A DNA stretch of 64,000 nt from Helopsaltes ochotensis (Eukaryota > Chordata > Aves > Passeriformes > Locustellidae): NCBI GenBank assembly GCA_013400155.1, contig VXBM01000139.1, positions 684,711 through 748,710 of the forward strand, in the 5' to 3' direction. The notes under the pieces are model-generated. The model made no database searches, was not told where the DNA came from, and saw only the letters and a list, made by a program, of their open reading frames with translations. Positions within the stretch are counted from its first letter, which is position 1. Each line of letters begins with the position of its first letter. The translations under genes were made by a program, and so were the position numbers. Of the stretch, positions 12,401 through 27,531 are shown one piece after another.

Positions 12401-15400
12401 TGAAAGCTGTCTTGGGCACATTATTGAATAACAGTTTAAGCCCAAGTGTCTGTTTTCACACATTCAAGATGTGTGCCTGTTCATTAATACAATAATCTGT
12501 AGTTTTCTTCCATATTGTAGAATTATTATAATTATTTTCACTGTGTTTGAAAAAGATAGCATTTTCCATGATCAAGATGAAATTGGCTGTGGGGGTTTTG
12601 TGGTGTGGATTTTTTACTGCCTCCTGGTGAGGTCTTTTTTTTTAGCCATGACAGTGATATATAGTTTCATTTGCATTTACCACCATCCCACATTTATCAG
12701 TTTGGAAGTAACCATGATACCAGAGACACAAATTTATCACTGTTTTAGGAGGTGTAATCCAGTGACTATGGCATCTAATTTTTCAGTAACAGTGGGAAAG
12801 TAGCCTCATACATGTTCTTAGTATGATGAAAGTCTTTAATGAAAGAAGCTACTTTAGAGAGACTGAAAAGCTTATTCATTTTTTGTCACTCAGAATCCTG
12901 AAATTGACTTTTCCTATAGCCAGAGAACAGGTAGGTAAATGGAATTTAATGTGTCTTCTAAGAAGACATGAATTTTCTGGTTGGAGTGAGCTCTATAACC
13001 TGTTATGAAAGCAGCTGAAAACTGAATGCCTTGTCCCATGACTGAACATACACTTGTAAAACAGTATTTTGCTGATCCCTGTTATGCAACAACGAGATCT
13101 TTGCTCATGGTACAGGTGGTGACTGCATTTCAGCCCTGTCATGAGTGTACACCAGGCCTGCAAAAGCAGGCGGATGTTCTTCATTGCTATGTTTAGCACC
13201 TGACTTCTCCATTTTATTGTCTGGTGGACAGATTGGAAGAGCATTTACGAAAGAGAATTAAACAGTGGTGGGTTTGGGGCAACACTTTTCATAGACAGGT
13301 CTGCACTTCAGTCTTTTAATTCCAGTACAAATTCAGCATTAGTTGCAAATTCACAGCTGAGAAGAGAATCTAGCCTTGTTTCCCTCTGCAGAAAGTATAG
13401 GTGTGTTGCATAAGGGTATGTACATATAGAGAGAAGTAAAGGATCTAAAAAGCATTGCATTTTGGAAAAATCTCTCATGTTTTGAAACACTGATATTTTG
13501 TTCTTTGAAATTATGGTCTTAAAGAAAAATAATTAAAGAGTTAGAAAACTTTATAAGTACTGTTACATCTAGTTTACTATGTATTTCAATGATGAGATGG
13601 AGGATGGTGTCATAACAGGAAACATGAGAACTCCTTTCTTAGATAGACTTTATGTTTTCTGTTCTGTATAAATCACCTGAATCCTAGTAAGGACAGAGCT
13701 GCTTCTTCCATTTTCTTGCTGGTTTACCCTGCTTACTTATTTCCTCCGAACTTGTAGAAACATAGTATCTTTGAAATATTTACCCTTTTGAATTTGACCG
13801 ACAAATACCTAGGGAGCTACAAGACAAGCAAATGAATTGCATGCATATGCAGGGCATAAAGGACTGCGTAAGGCTTCTTTCCATAGGAAATCAGGCAAAG
13901 AGAGATCCCCATGTTTCCTTTCAATCACTTAACCTTTGATAGTGTAGATATAATAAAACTTGAATTGCTTGTTAGATATTTACTATAACTGGAATTTCTT
14001 GGGGTTTATGGGAAGTATTAGTAATTCAATTTTGAAAGCTTTACTGAAGGAATTCTTGAAATTCCTTCAAAGTGTACATGAGATATTTCTGAACCACTAT
14101 TAAATACTTCTGCATAAAACTGAAGAAAGGACAAGGCTTTAAATTTAGACACATCTCTATTTTATTTGGAGCAGCTGATACCAGACAAACTGATACTTTT
14201 ATTTGAAGTTTTATTTTCAGTTAATAAAGTTTCTATCAAAAAGTTCCAGTGTAGTAGAATAGGGCCTGTACTTAGCAAAACTGGATGTACTTACTGATTA
14301 TTGTTAAAGTCTGACTAGAATGCATAGTTAGATTCTTGCTAAAATAAGCTGTTGGAATGCAAAAACCTGGCAAATTTGAGAGGAGTCTGGCTGGTGAGAA
14401 ATCAATGGATTATCTGAAATATTTGAATTAGTAGGTCACTATTTCTGCTCAATGAACTGAGTGATTATCGTTTATTCATGCCTACTATGAAATGTATGAC
14501 TGATGATTAATTTGGGAAGATGAAAATCTAAATAGATGCTAAACAGGTTAAGTAAAATACTTGAAGGAATAAAAAAAATCAGGAATTTAAATCTGATGCA
14601 CATTTACCTAGAGTGGCTGAAAATACTAAGATTTTTATAAACGAGCTTTAGTTCTTGGATTATTTAAAAGGAAGGTGTCCAGGCACAGGTGATTTATAGA
14701 AAGTTTTAAGTGTCTGAACAGTCACATATCTATATAAAAATGAATTTTTTTTTCTGAGTTTTGTCAGCTAGTAACATTTTTTGTTATAATGGTATGATTT
14801 CTTCAGTTCACTGTGTGGATTTCAGAAACATTAGTAACTCAAAGCCAATGTAGTCTATCAGAGATTCTTTCTGTATGAACAAATTCAATGTTGAGAGAGA
14901 ACAAATGGTTGTTTATTTTTAGATTATATTTCTGACACTAAGGAACTTTCTGTGTATTTTTAAAAGGGCAGAGTACTAGGCAGAATTCCACATTTATCAG
15001 AACTTATTGCAGATCCAAAAGCTGAAGTTCTTACTTCATGGTATAAATTGCATTTGGAATGGTAAGTGATACTAAGATAAATTCAGGCGCAGACTTCAGA
15101 TATGAACACACAAACATCACATTTTTGTAATTACTAATCTAGTAGCTCAGTTTGGCCTCTGAATGGCTGGTTTTGATTTGTACAAAAGCATCAGTCCTCT
15201 TTTATTTTTATTCCCAGAACTAAATAGGTATTTTTTTGCCAGAAGTAGTGCAGCAGTCATTTGGAATTTGGTGGGAGAAAATGCTGACCATAGGCATTCC
15301 CTAGCCAACACACACTTTCACACAGAAAGATCCTTTCTTGTTGCACAACATTAATATCACATTTGTCTTTGTTTATTGACATATGTTAAAAGCCTCTGTG

Positions 15401-18400
15401 TTTTAACACTTATTCTGCTGTTAACTCATTGGGTGAGCACACAAATTTAGTCACTACACCTCTCTGCTGCCATTTCCCTGCAGATCAGGGACTCACTCTC
15501 ATGAGTTGTCAGGGACTGTGTTGCTCAATTGTTATCTTGATAGAAGTAATGCATTATCTGCCCTGTTAATAAAGTAGAATGCAAAAATGCACAAAGGCCA
15601 GTAAAGAAATTGTTTATGCCAAGACTATTTAGTATGCTGGCAAATATATCGCATATGTTTATAAACTTAAAAGGACTTCCTGGTCATTTAAATACTGCTT
15701 TTATTCTCAAACTTTCTGATGGAGAGTGTAAACTTCAAAAAGTAATTAACATAGTCTATTCTTAGAAATGAATAATTCAAGTATCATTCATCCAGGAATG
15801 GGAGTGTATGGAATAACTTGTCTTATGACACCTCAAAAATAAATTGTGAATATTAGTGAAAGACTTCTGAAGGGTACTGATGGTTCAGAAAATATTGATA
15901 AATGCAGGTTTGAGCTTCTTTGCATGGTTTCAGTGAGCTGCTGCTTTGATTAACTTTGAAATGGAATGGTGAGGAAAATAGTGCATTAAAGTAGTAAGTA
16001 TTTTAAAAAGAACTCTTTTCTGCTTTTGCAATTCCTTGTATTTTCAAAATGTTTTAATATTAAATCAGAGAATAAAATTGTTTAATGGATGTGTATTATG
16101 TTGGGAATAGAATTCCTTTGGCTGTCATACACATTTACACGAAAGTGTGGATGATATTTAATGCCTTCAAATATCTTTATAAACATATGCTTAGTTCTGT
16201 TGTGTTGCAAGTTTAAAAATACAGAGACTTGTGAGGAAAATTGGAGGGCAAACTTATGGACTAACAAGCTTTTATGTAATACGTTTCCCTGAATTTTACT
16301 TCTATATAGTATTATACACAAAACCATAAACCTGCTGATTTACAGTAAATTGCAGGTTTTTAGAAGGTGGTGGCTGTTTGGGGTTTAATTAGGGATTTTT
16401 TAGGAATTTTTTACATATGAAGAAAACAATTCATCTGTTAAAAATATATATGTGTGTGTATATATGTGTAGACCATTTTGAATTTTTGGGGGTTGTTTAA
16501 AAGTTTGAATTTTCTCCTCCACAGCATTTTGATCTCATTTCTAATCCTTTAGACTCCCTGATTTGTTCCTCAGAGTGTTTGCATTTGTTGCAAACACCTT
16601 AGTATTTTTGGGTTTATTTTTTCATGGAAAGACATATTTAATTTGTGAAACTGAATACCTGTTAGAGAAATCCCAGTGAGTACTTTGACTTCATGCAGAC
16701 CGCTTCCAATTTTAGTAGAGGAAAAATCTTCCTAGAAAAAGAGCGATGCAGTAGGACAACACTTTCCTCTGATTGCTTTTTTCCTTCAGTGTGTTTTGCT
16801 GTCATGGCCTCTTGGTAACTGTGGTCAGTCTGTAACAGCATTTTCCTCAGCTTAGCTCCCTTCTGGTGTGTGAGAAGCCGTATGACAGATGATGTGATGC
16901 TGGAAGGAAAGCTTCCCCAGCCTGTTGAGGTCATGGGACAGATGCATTTTGAATGGGGTCATGAGATGTGACAGAGAAGAGAGCCCTGCTGCCTGCCTGC
17001 CTGGCTGTGGACCCTGTGGTCCTGAAGGAGGAGCGCTCTGAGCTTTTGGGCATCAGTGGAAGTGTGGATTTGCTTTATCCAAGCAGGATAACCTTTTCCA
17101 GCCAGAAAGAAGCTGCTGCCTTTTTAATGCGGGAGGGATCTGAGGCACACAGTGGGACAGGAAAAATGAGTCCATCTTGTGCCAGAGAAACAGACCTGAT
17201 AGGTCTGTGCCCCACAGAAATCAGGAATAAGGTAGCTCCCTTAATTTAACTGCTAGCTGTAAGGAGAGAGGAAAGCATGAGGCCATCAGTGCCTACAGAT
17301 TATCAATATTCTTCAACCCAGTAGTGGAATTCTCTGATGTTTGGTTTTTTTCTGCACTGAATTATTTGAGGAAATGTGCATTTGTCTCAAATAACACCTC
17401 AGAAGTTATCTTTTCCCTTTTCTGTTTCTAAAGTCACTGAATATTAATAGCACAGAGTAGTGTCATTTCCACAAAGTTCTTTTTATATTCAAAACTTACG
17501 TATTTTCTGGATCAAAGTTCTTAAAAAATCATTCCCAGTAGGCTAAAAAACACAAAGAAGGAGTTTTTTTATATAAGAAAGACACTTCTAATTGAACTTT
17601 ATAAGTCTTGCTTGGTGGCATCTCCTACAAAGTAAGTATTTTAATGATTAATTTTGCAAAACTTGGAACTCCTCCCACTTTAACCAGAAACTGTGAAGTG
17701 AGTAATGAAAACTGCTCCTTCAATGAGTTCTTTTTTTTTTTTTTTAAAAAAAAAAAAGTCGGTTCATTACCAGTAATTTCTGAAGTTGGTAAGTGTGGCA
17801 GCTTTTGTGTGATTGATATGGTGTATATGTTTGCAAAAGCACCAATTAAACAATAAGGGACTAAAAGACAAGAGTAGGAGCATTTTATGTTCCTCAACAC
17901 TGTTGTTTTTTGTTTGTTTGTTTGTTTTAATTCAACTGGTATAACCTGAAGCAGTCCCCACTCTGGTGGTTTCCTTTTCCGCTCATCAATTTGGAAGTGT
18001 TTCATATGAATAATATTTTCTATCTAGCTATTGCTGACTGGCACCTGGGTTGAACACAAGACTGATTACATTGCCAGGAAATGTTTCAAAAGTTTCAAAT
18101 GTTTTTAGTTCAACAGTAACTAAGTAGGATAATTATTTCAGGAAATTACCTTCCTACTGAGTCAGATGAGGCTGATCCAGGGTACACGTCTGCTGCAGAA
18201 GACTAGCCAAACACACATGGTAGCCACACCTGACAATGTCTTAGCAAGTGTCATCTCCTGATCTCCCTGCCTAATAGGGAATGAAGACACTTCTTTCTCA
18301 GCATCCCTTCAGGCAAAATTCTGGGATCTACAGTACAGGAAAAAAAAGTACTGCTTTCTTCCTTTCTCTTCAGGAGTTACTTCTTTGCTTGTTTCTTCTT

Positions 18401-21400
18401 TCTACTCTGATATACTTTTCATTCCTTTTCTATTTTCCATGGTTTATGGTTGAATGGTTCCTTATCTGTCTGTTAGGTATTGAGACTTTCTGTTTTTTGA
18501 TCTCTTGGTTGAACTTCAGGGGTTATAGTGAAGCTGGTTTTTATTGTGGATATTCTTGGAATTTTGCAAGTTTTAATTAGACATAGAGGAAGAAAACCAG
18601 GAGGTACTTCAGTCAGCTAATTTTATTTTTAATTCACATATTGTTGTTTCTGGCTAGTCTGCTAATTGAGAGAAAATTAGCACAGTTTGTTTCCCTGCAA
18701 ATAAAATATGGGAGATTGGAACAAAACCTAGCTTTAAATCCCACTTATGAGGGATGCACTGTGATGTAGGATGTTGATAGTCCCTGCTGAATGCATTGTA
18801 GAATATGTAGCTTTACATGGTATTTATCTACTCATCCTGACCTGAAGTATCTTACCTGTGAAACCCGTGGAGTCTTACAGTGACTTTGTATGCCATTCTC
18901 ACCCACACTTGTGTTCTAGAGTTCTGTGCTTCGATGACTCCTATTTTAATATGTCTTGGTACTCAAGCTGGTCCTGATTCTTACCCTGTAGTGTATGTGT
19001 AGTGTAGGGCCTGACACAGAAGACTGCACAGAAGATGGTGTGAATTGAGGTAGGGTAATAAGTTAAAGGAGAACAGCTACTCCTAGACTAATCTTTTTGT
19101 TTCAACTGAAACCATTTGTAATGTGGATGGAAGACATGCTTCATGGCATAAAGCTGTCCATGTGAGACATTATAAAACAGCTATTGCATGCTGTTTCTCC
19201 AGATGGACAATTTACATGTTTGTCTCTCCAGAACAGCTGACCACAAGCAATCCTGAAATGTCACGCTTTTTACACTCTCACGATCCAGTTTGCATTCCAT
19301 ATCTTTCTAACATATGCATAATTGGAGCCAGGAATCTCTGAGACGACTAATTACACTGCAGCCATAAAAATCTTCTTTCACTCTTTTGACCACCTCGCTT
19401 TCTGAATCTTTGGCTTCTCCATCAGTTTAATGAAGTGAACATTTCTCTTTAAGATGATTAAAAATACTCTTTGTTGAGGGATTTTTTCTGATAATTATTG
19501 AGTTCTAGACTTGATGGGGAAAATGTCACAAATTAAATAATGTAGTGACTTTAACATTGCATTCTCTTGGCAGAAGGTCACCACTTAGATGTTTCAGTTT
19601 TAAATCTTTGCATGTTTCATTGCACTACTGAAGAACTAGTGATGCATATCAAGGAACATATGTTTTTGCTTTCCTTACTTCAATGATAGTATAATTTTGT
19701 CTTAAGAATTTTTCTGTAATTTTTATGGCACAGATTTCTCCTACCTGTAAAATGGTAGGTATAAATTGTCACACACTGATTTCAATTTAGTTTGAGCCAT
19801 GAAGTCTTCATAATTTATTCCTGCAGTTTTGTCAGCTCAACAACATGTAGACCAAAACTAGAAATGTTAAATAAACTAGCAAAAGTTCTGTGAGTATCCC
19901 AAAACCCAGGGAGGATATTCTGTAAAAAATATGTCAGAAGGAACTATGCACCACTCACAGTCCTCTTTGGAAGTTCTAGTGTGCTTATATTTAATTTAAT
20001 GTTTCTAAAATCTTTTCATGATATTAAATAACAGTGTAAAGAAATGTCTCTTTTTATTAGAAAACATTGAATTTTGCTGAAATATTTCATACTTTATTAC
20101 CTTAAAAATTGACAAAGTAAGAAAATAGTTTAAGTTTTATGCCTTTTTGGATGCATACTCAATTTTTAAAGGGAATTTTTCAAAGAAAGCAAATTAAAGG
20201 CTGTTATTTAATGCGGTCTGTCATTTCTTACAATTTTAGAAAGGTGAAACCTTTAGATGACACTGGCAGCAATGTATGTGAAAACCTCTTGGATTTCAAT
20301 TGCATTGCCAAATAGTTTATCACACTTTGAAAACTGTCTTAATTTGTTTAAGGCAAACATTCTTCATAATATTTTTTTAACAGCTCACGTTGAAAGAGTC
20401 GGAACACTTATTATTATTGTGTTGTATTTCTCATAAGGACTAACTGGTGCAGTTGTATTGACAAGTTTAAAGCTAATACAGACATTATTATTATTATTAT
20501 TATTATTAGCATAGTGAGCTATACACAGTGAGAGAAAGACTCCAAATGTAAAGTAAATAATTGTTTTTCTTTGCTATCAGTAAGTATATTATTTACTTAA
20601 ATATTATTTTTGTAATTGACTTTTTTTGTTTGCATTAGAATCTCGTCCTTTGTCACTCCCTGTGAAAACCATGCTGAACTCGTCTGAAAGCTGCAGAAGT
20701 CCTGAGGAAAGAATGAAAGAATTTATTGGAATAGTGTGGAATGCAGTTAAGTGCCTTACACTTCAGGTAAGATGAAAAAGAAGTGAAAAAACCCCTATGT
20801 GTTTCCACACTTTATGATACTTTTTATGCATCCTAGTGCTTTTTATTAGAGGGGTTTTAAAGGAGCTCCCAAGTTTTATTGTCTTATTTCAGTAGTTTCA
20901 AAGTCTGAAAGAATAAAAAATGAAGTAAGATATTTGGTAAATTAAGCAAAGAATACTTTAGTTTTAAAATATTATGTTTTGAAATACTGTTTTGTCTTTA
21001 AATAGAAAGATCCTTCGAAAATTATATTAATAAAAATTGTTTATCACACTTCTCTATTATAAACACTGCAGTTAGATTTGCAAAATGCTTTCTTTTCTAA
21101 AACTATCTATCGACAGTGTGCATAATAAACACTTTTCTGAGGTGTATGACACAATTGCTGTTGTTACACAATGAAGGCTCAGCAGCTTCACCTACTTTTT
21201 TGCACAGGTCAAGTAGGTGGCGGCTGGGATTAAAGCATCTTGGTTTATACTACTCTAGATTGTAGCTGCTGATCAGTAAAAGAAGAGGTTTTGTGTAGCA
21301 ATATAGGTGCTATGTTAGGAGTCCAATGTTAAGATTGCAGGAGCAAATATTAGATGGCTTAGAAGTGCTAGAATTACGACTATGTTATTCCCAGTATTTA

Positions 21401-24400
21401 TCAAGTGCTTATTGAGAAATTATTCTAATTTAGAATTATTCCAACCTGTGCTTCTTGAACCATACATTCATTCTATGAGATCAGTATTTTCTGGTATACC
21501 AGGATATAGTAGCAATTTTTTTAAGTTAAAAAAATCACAAAAAACTGCCAAAAAAATTCTCTAATTACAACCTTTGACGAATTTTTTGTCATTGTTACAG
21601 AGAGTAATTGCTGAATGCTTGTTCCTTCTTCTTATCAAGAAATATATTTAATAATATACAGGCTCATCCCAGAATATGTGTCTGTGTCACTCCTCTTTCA
21701 TGTAAAAACTACTTAAAAATTCACAGTTTTAGAAAGTTTAAAAGTTGAGGTTTTGCCTGAGCAATAACTTGGGACTTTTCACCTGATTGCAGAGCATAGC
21801 GAAGTTGAGGAGATGCTTTCCATTAAACCTATTTTAGTTTTCAGCCTTCTCTTTCATCATTGTTTCATGAGTATTTTGCTTGTTTTCCTTTCTTTATGTT
21901 CTCTCCACTGTAGATTAAAATGTCAAGATAAGAGAGAGAACTTGTAATCTATTTGAAAGAAGCAGTGTATTTTTGTTAGGTGTCTGGGTGGTGCTTAGCA
22001 CAGTGAGACTCCCTATATAAATGCGGCTTACAGTTGGAGTCATAATAAAAATAAAAATGTAATAATGACAACGAGGAAGAGCTGGGTCCTTTATAAAGGG
22101 GGAAAGCTGAATCAGGACTACCATACTGTGCTCATACGTTTTTCATGGTATGCTTTTTTGTGAGCAACCAGCAAATTGAGTTTGTTTTGAGGAATGAGTA
22201 AAATACCAACCATGAATTTCTGTGTTACTAGATAGGTAAAAAAGGTAGTTTTTATTTCTGTAGAGATGAAAACTGGTGACAGCGATAGGCAGGGCTTGTC
22301 TCAAAGAGTAATTCCTAAATACCTTGCTGCTCTGACCTAACATACAGAATACGGCTCATACTGGCAGTGGATTTTTTGTTTAGGGTACTTTTTCTGGTGC
22401 TTGAGGTTCTAGATTTATTTACTTTTTTCAGGTTGGTGGTTTTTTTTTGGTAGAGTACTCATTTTCATCATTATGACTATGAAAGGATATTTTTAGTTTT
22501 ATCTATGTTGAAATTGAACACTCCTGTGAATTCATACAGTAGCTTACACACTTTGTTTCATCCTTATGCTTAACTGTACGTTGTAAGGTATTTGCCATTA
22601 TCTTCCCAGGAGTTTATTGCATGTTATCAGAGAAACATTTCAACAGACTCCAAGGAAGCACTGCAGGAAAGTTGGAGAATGGGCTTCCACACAAATGTGC
22701 AATAGTTATTTCTGGTGAAATATGAAGAATTTATAGATATGTTTGCTGTTCTTTTTATAACTATTAGTAGTCCCTTTGTCTAATTTATTTAAATACGGTT
22801 TTCAAGACACAAATGCCATATATATATAGCTTGTTTCTTTCAATAGCAGCCCAAATGAGAAATTTGTGCAAGGCAATGTATAGAGGGTAAGAAAATTAGT
22901 ATCTTTACTGTGTATTGCAATTCAAGTACATTGTATTTTTTTTTATTATACATAATGTGCATTTTATTAAATATATGTAACTGTGTTTAAATGAAAAGTT
23001 CATACAGATTTTCTGTATTACTATTTGGCATGAAAAAGGGAAATTTCTAGAATAATTTGTCTGGTTAAATCCGGGAGCATTTAGACTGTGGCTTTTTTTC
23101 TAAAGTTAGTTTTCATGTTCCTGGATCTTTTAGTTACATGATTGTAGAACAGAAAAAATATGTATTTGTCATCAGATAAAACTGAACTTCATAACTTAAA
23201 ATCATCAAAGGATTATTCTTTTAGTGGAAGTTAGAGTAAGTAAATGTGTTTGGAACCAAAGTAATTGGAAAGTTTATTTTGGATCCAAAGCTGGTACTTG
23301 CTTAGCCCTAGCCCTGGCTTGCTTCTGATAGAATATTGCATGAAGGTTTTATGCATTTGAGTTGTGGTAACCGATTAGTATTTAAGTGAAAATACTTTCA
23401 TATTTAATTATAAAAGGTTAGTTTATTATTTAGTTGTTGTAGGATTTTATGTGCAGCCTTCAAGTCTTCTTGGCAGTTACACTGTGTAGGAGGGTAATAC
23501 TCATTTTTCATGTGTTCTTCATACTAATAGTTGCTAAATTTGTGAAGCAGTATAAACACAGTTATTTTTAATTGGCTGTTAATGCTGAATTCCATTGAGA
23601 ACAATGAAGGATCTGTATTAAAAGTAAATTAATTAATGAGTTATGTTGCAAGAAGTGCCAACTACATAAGAATGTAATTGTTATATATAAAACTTAGGTA
23701 TGCCACATGCCTTTAAATATCCCTGAATTTATTTGAAAAAATAAATCCTTTCCCTGAAACTACTGAAAATTTTATTTTCTTTGATACATATAACTTGAAA
23801 AAATATTTGACTAAATGAAACATCGAAAGGCAAGAAAGGGAAGGACAGATTTGATATCCTGTTTGTTATCCAGGCATCAGGAAGAGATCTTGTGACTTGT
23901 AATTTAGCAGTTACAGCTCTCTGCAGTTATTTGGCAATTATGAGATAGGACTATTTCTTAAGTCGATTACTTACCAGAAACCAACAAAAATTTGTACTTT
24001 TGGTAACTAAATAAAATCTTAAATAAAAAGGTTTAAATCTTTCTTAGGAAAGAACAGAAATAATATGGAGCACAATGACACTGTGTTTTAAGGGATCAAA
24101 AAAAAAAGTCTCTGATCCTTATTTTGGTCATTTTTATATACAGGTAGCCTGCCCTCTTATTTCTCATACTTACGTGTTCTGCTTTCCATTTATAACATTT
24201 TTACTTTTGTCTACCATCAAAACAAGAATTTCTGCCTTTTAAAGTGGTAACAAACACTGCATGTTTGGCACAACTGCAGATGGTCTAAATGGTAGAATGA
24301 ATTTAGATGTTGGAGGCTGGGCTATGGTCTTATAATGCTGAGTGCGCCAGAACTGGCACATGAGATGTGAGAGCAGCAGTTCTTTGCAGCTTGGGGAAGT

Positions 24401-27400
24401 CATTGCAAGATGATATTCTGATTTCTTCTGAGACCATATGAGGGTTGATGACTAATTCAGAGAGAGGCAACTTCCCTGGAGAGACACCCTTATGCAAGTG
24501 TCACCTTGAAGAAAATCTTCAGTGCTTCTAATTGATTTATATAGCTGTAAAATATGGATTATGAAAGAGAATCTTATCACTATCATGAAAGGTGTAAAGA
24601 CTTGAACAACTTGTCCCTCTTCATTGCACTTTTGGGGAGTCACTTGCTTCTGTTTCTTCCCTCCAACCCACCCCCCTCAATTAGGAGGACTTAATTTTTC
24701 AGCAGTATTTATTTCCCTCTTCTCTCTTGTGAACAACAGTCCTTTTTATAAAATAAGAATTAAAAATACTCCAGTAACTTAATACTTTCCTTTTTATACA
24801 AGAGTCATTGGACATTTTGAGGCTTATATGTTTGTGAAAGTGTAGAGCAGAGAGTTATGCTTTACTTAATGTTTTAGAAGTAGAAGGGAAAATATTGCTT
24901 GCTTCATTGGTTTATCATTAGTGTACATTATTTAGCATGTATAGGCCTTGACATAATTGAAATGAAAATAGGGGTGATCCTGTTTCAAGAATGTAATAAT
25001 TCGTTCTCTTTAACACATGAATGTGTTCAGTATTGGCAAACGAACATGTTGCTACCAAAACTGAAATCAGATCCTTGAAACAGAAAGGATGTTGCCATGG
25101 AAAAATGAAGTAACACTCAGTGCAGCTGCGAAGCATTAATGAATAGGATATTTTTTTAAAAGATCATTTGTGTTTGGTGTGGCTTGGAGGGTCCCAACCA
25201 GATGGTTTCCACGAACAGGATCTGACCCCCAGCTTGAGGACTTCTTACTGGCAGATTACTTCATTTTCTTTCCCTTGGATTGTCAGATCCTTACATTAAT
25301 GCAAGATTTACTGCTGCAGATTTATATTCAGTTACATAAATCAGTCACATCTTACATTAAATTCACAATTTTAGGCACACAGTTTAACAGTTATTTAAAA
25401 AGTGTAAAAAGATTTATATGATAGCTTTAATATATGCTATTGATGTAGTTTAATTTTAAGAATTTAGATTACATATATTTTGAAACACTTTCCGATTGGT
25501 GAAGCAATCTGTAGCGCACATTCTCACTTTTATCCAGCATATAATTCCACCATTTTAGGTGCACTCTTCCATTCCTTCACTGGAACTTGTGAGTCGGCAA
25601 ATTTCCAGATTCTGTGAGTTAAATGTACACAAATTCTATTGAAGTTGATAGTTATGAATCTGCCTCCAAGAAGTTAAACAGGTGCAACTCAGTTTTGCAC
25701 TTATTGGACCCTTTTGCATTCAAGTTGGTAATTTCTTGTGTGATTATAATCATTACATAATTTTTGCATTGCTTTAAAATGTGGACTTTTGCCATACATT
25801 CATTGTGTTGGCCATTGAAATCCTGCAGTAATGTTTTGCAAAATTTGTTAATCATATAAAAACATTAAATGAAACACAGGTAAGCCAACCATTTTTTTAA
25901 GCAATTCTGTAGTTTTACATATTGTCGGTTTTTAACAAATCCAGATTTTGGATCCTGCTGACTGGAGCGATTTGTCATGAATGAGTGATTCAGAGTAACT
26001 TAAATAATCATCATCAAAGGCATTAGCAAAGGTGATTTTAATATGAATTCATAAAGGTGTGACTTGGTGAAGCTGAACAGAAAGGTTCACTCTATCGTTT
26101 ACTACATGGTTGAAACATACAAGGGAAAATAGAGTTGGAATAAATCTGGCAATATTTACATGGAGGGCAAAGTTGGAAAAGGGTGAGGTAACCCAAATGC
26201 GGAGTTGTGAGATTCAGACCGGACTTCCTTGCTTGCCAAATCTCTGATGTGGCTTAGGTGCAGTTGAATATGATCTGGACAACAGTTTATATCTAAGAGA
26301 AGAAGTACAAAGAGTAAGGAAGTCCTTCCATTAAGTCATGAGGATCAGAGTAGATCGCTTTGCTTTCTAAACTCCTGATGGAGCTTAGGTCTCAGACTTT
26401 GACAATCTTAGTGTCAGACTTTGACAAGAGTCTGTCTAAAGGAATTACCTACGTGGATTTCATTACTATTAATTTAGCATGCTATCAGCAACTTACTGAG
26501 GATCTATTGCAGTTAAGGGATCTCTCTGCCTTGAGTTACAGAAGGAACACTCAGTCTCAGATGAGAAATCCAAACACTGGGAGGCATCCCAGCCCAAAGA
26601 GGGAGTCGCTGGTGTGCATTCTGGTTGCAATTTAGGGAAGGCTTGAATTGAACTCATCCAGAGATCTGTTGGTAGTAGAAAGGCCTCTCTGCCACTCGGA
26701 ACAACCTTGAAAGGTCTCCCAGCTCCAGGGGAGATCACTGCTGTGCAGCCATCCTGCCTGGCAGGGAGAGCTCAAGGGCAGTTCACTTAGGCTGACATTG
26801 GCTTTTGCATGTGCATTGTCAAATTGCATGCGATGGGAAGGGTGTGCAAGAGACTCCTACCCACAACTTTCATTTTTCCTTGATACCTGAGTCTTGGAAA
26901 AAACACATTCAAGTGTTAGTCACATGATCAGGCATGATGCTTCTTGAGTCAGTCTGCTCTTTGTGGGTTCCTGGAATTCTTGACCTGGCTACAGCTCAGG
27001 CTTTTACCTCATTTGGAGCTTGTACTGAGCTACTGCTGGTCTGGCTAAGGGGGCTGAGTGTATCCGTCACACATATGGAGGCCTGATGGTACCATTTAAA
27101 GCCCACCAAAATTCATGGTCCAGCTCCCATTCAGTTGTTTGAAAATGAATAACAAAGAGCTGCTTGTGTAAAGAAAGAATTTCCATCAGGAATTTAAAGG
27201 AGTGAAACTGTTGTGATTCTACTTCAGTATTCTTGATACAGCAAAGTAAAACAAACCAAATGTGACCGGAAGAACTTTTCTTCAGTATAAGGCTGTACTG
27301 AACTGTAAATGAAACGCAAAAACTCTACTAGGGTATTGAGATCTCTTCTTGAGAGTGCTTTGTAAAACATGTCCTGCTGCTGGTAATGTGATAAAGTATA

Positions 27401-27492
27401 GTATTCTCTTCAGGTTGGTGGAATTTTTGGATTATTATTACCACATGGTTTGTATATCCAGGCAGCATTTGATGTTAATCGTCAGAGATGTG

Positions 27493-27531
<39 letters not shown>

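Larger units (their letters stand above)
7145..20638 (+). other. VPS13B: VPS13B intron (13.5 kb), largest in window
   Basis: Contains a 1.09-kb tandem duplication (7651-9834), a solo LTR (10212-10816), a candidate cryptic exon (14967-15061), a T15A12 palindrome (17731-17757) and an ATT microsatellite (20484-20508). About 16660-17250 is GC-richer with opposing chance ORFs that I could not identify. The rest is plain AT-rich sequence. Confidence 0.8.

Noticed and set aside
17625..18005. 126-codon minus-strand ORF
   Set aside because: Runs through the T15A12 palindrome and a TTTG repeat, giving poly-Lys and Lys/Thr/Asn-rich chance peptide.
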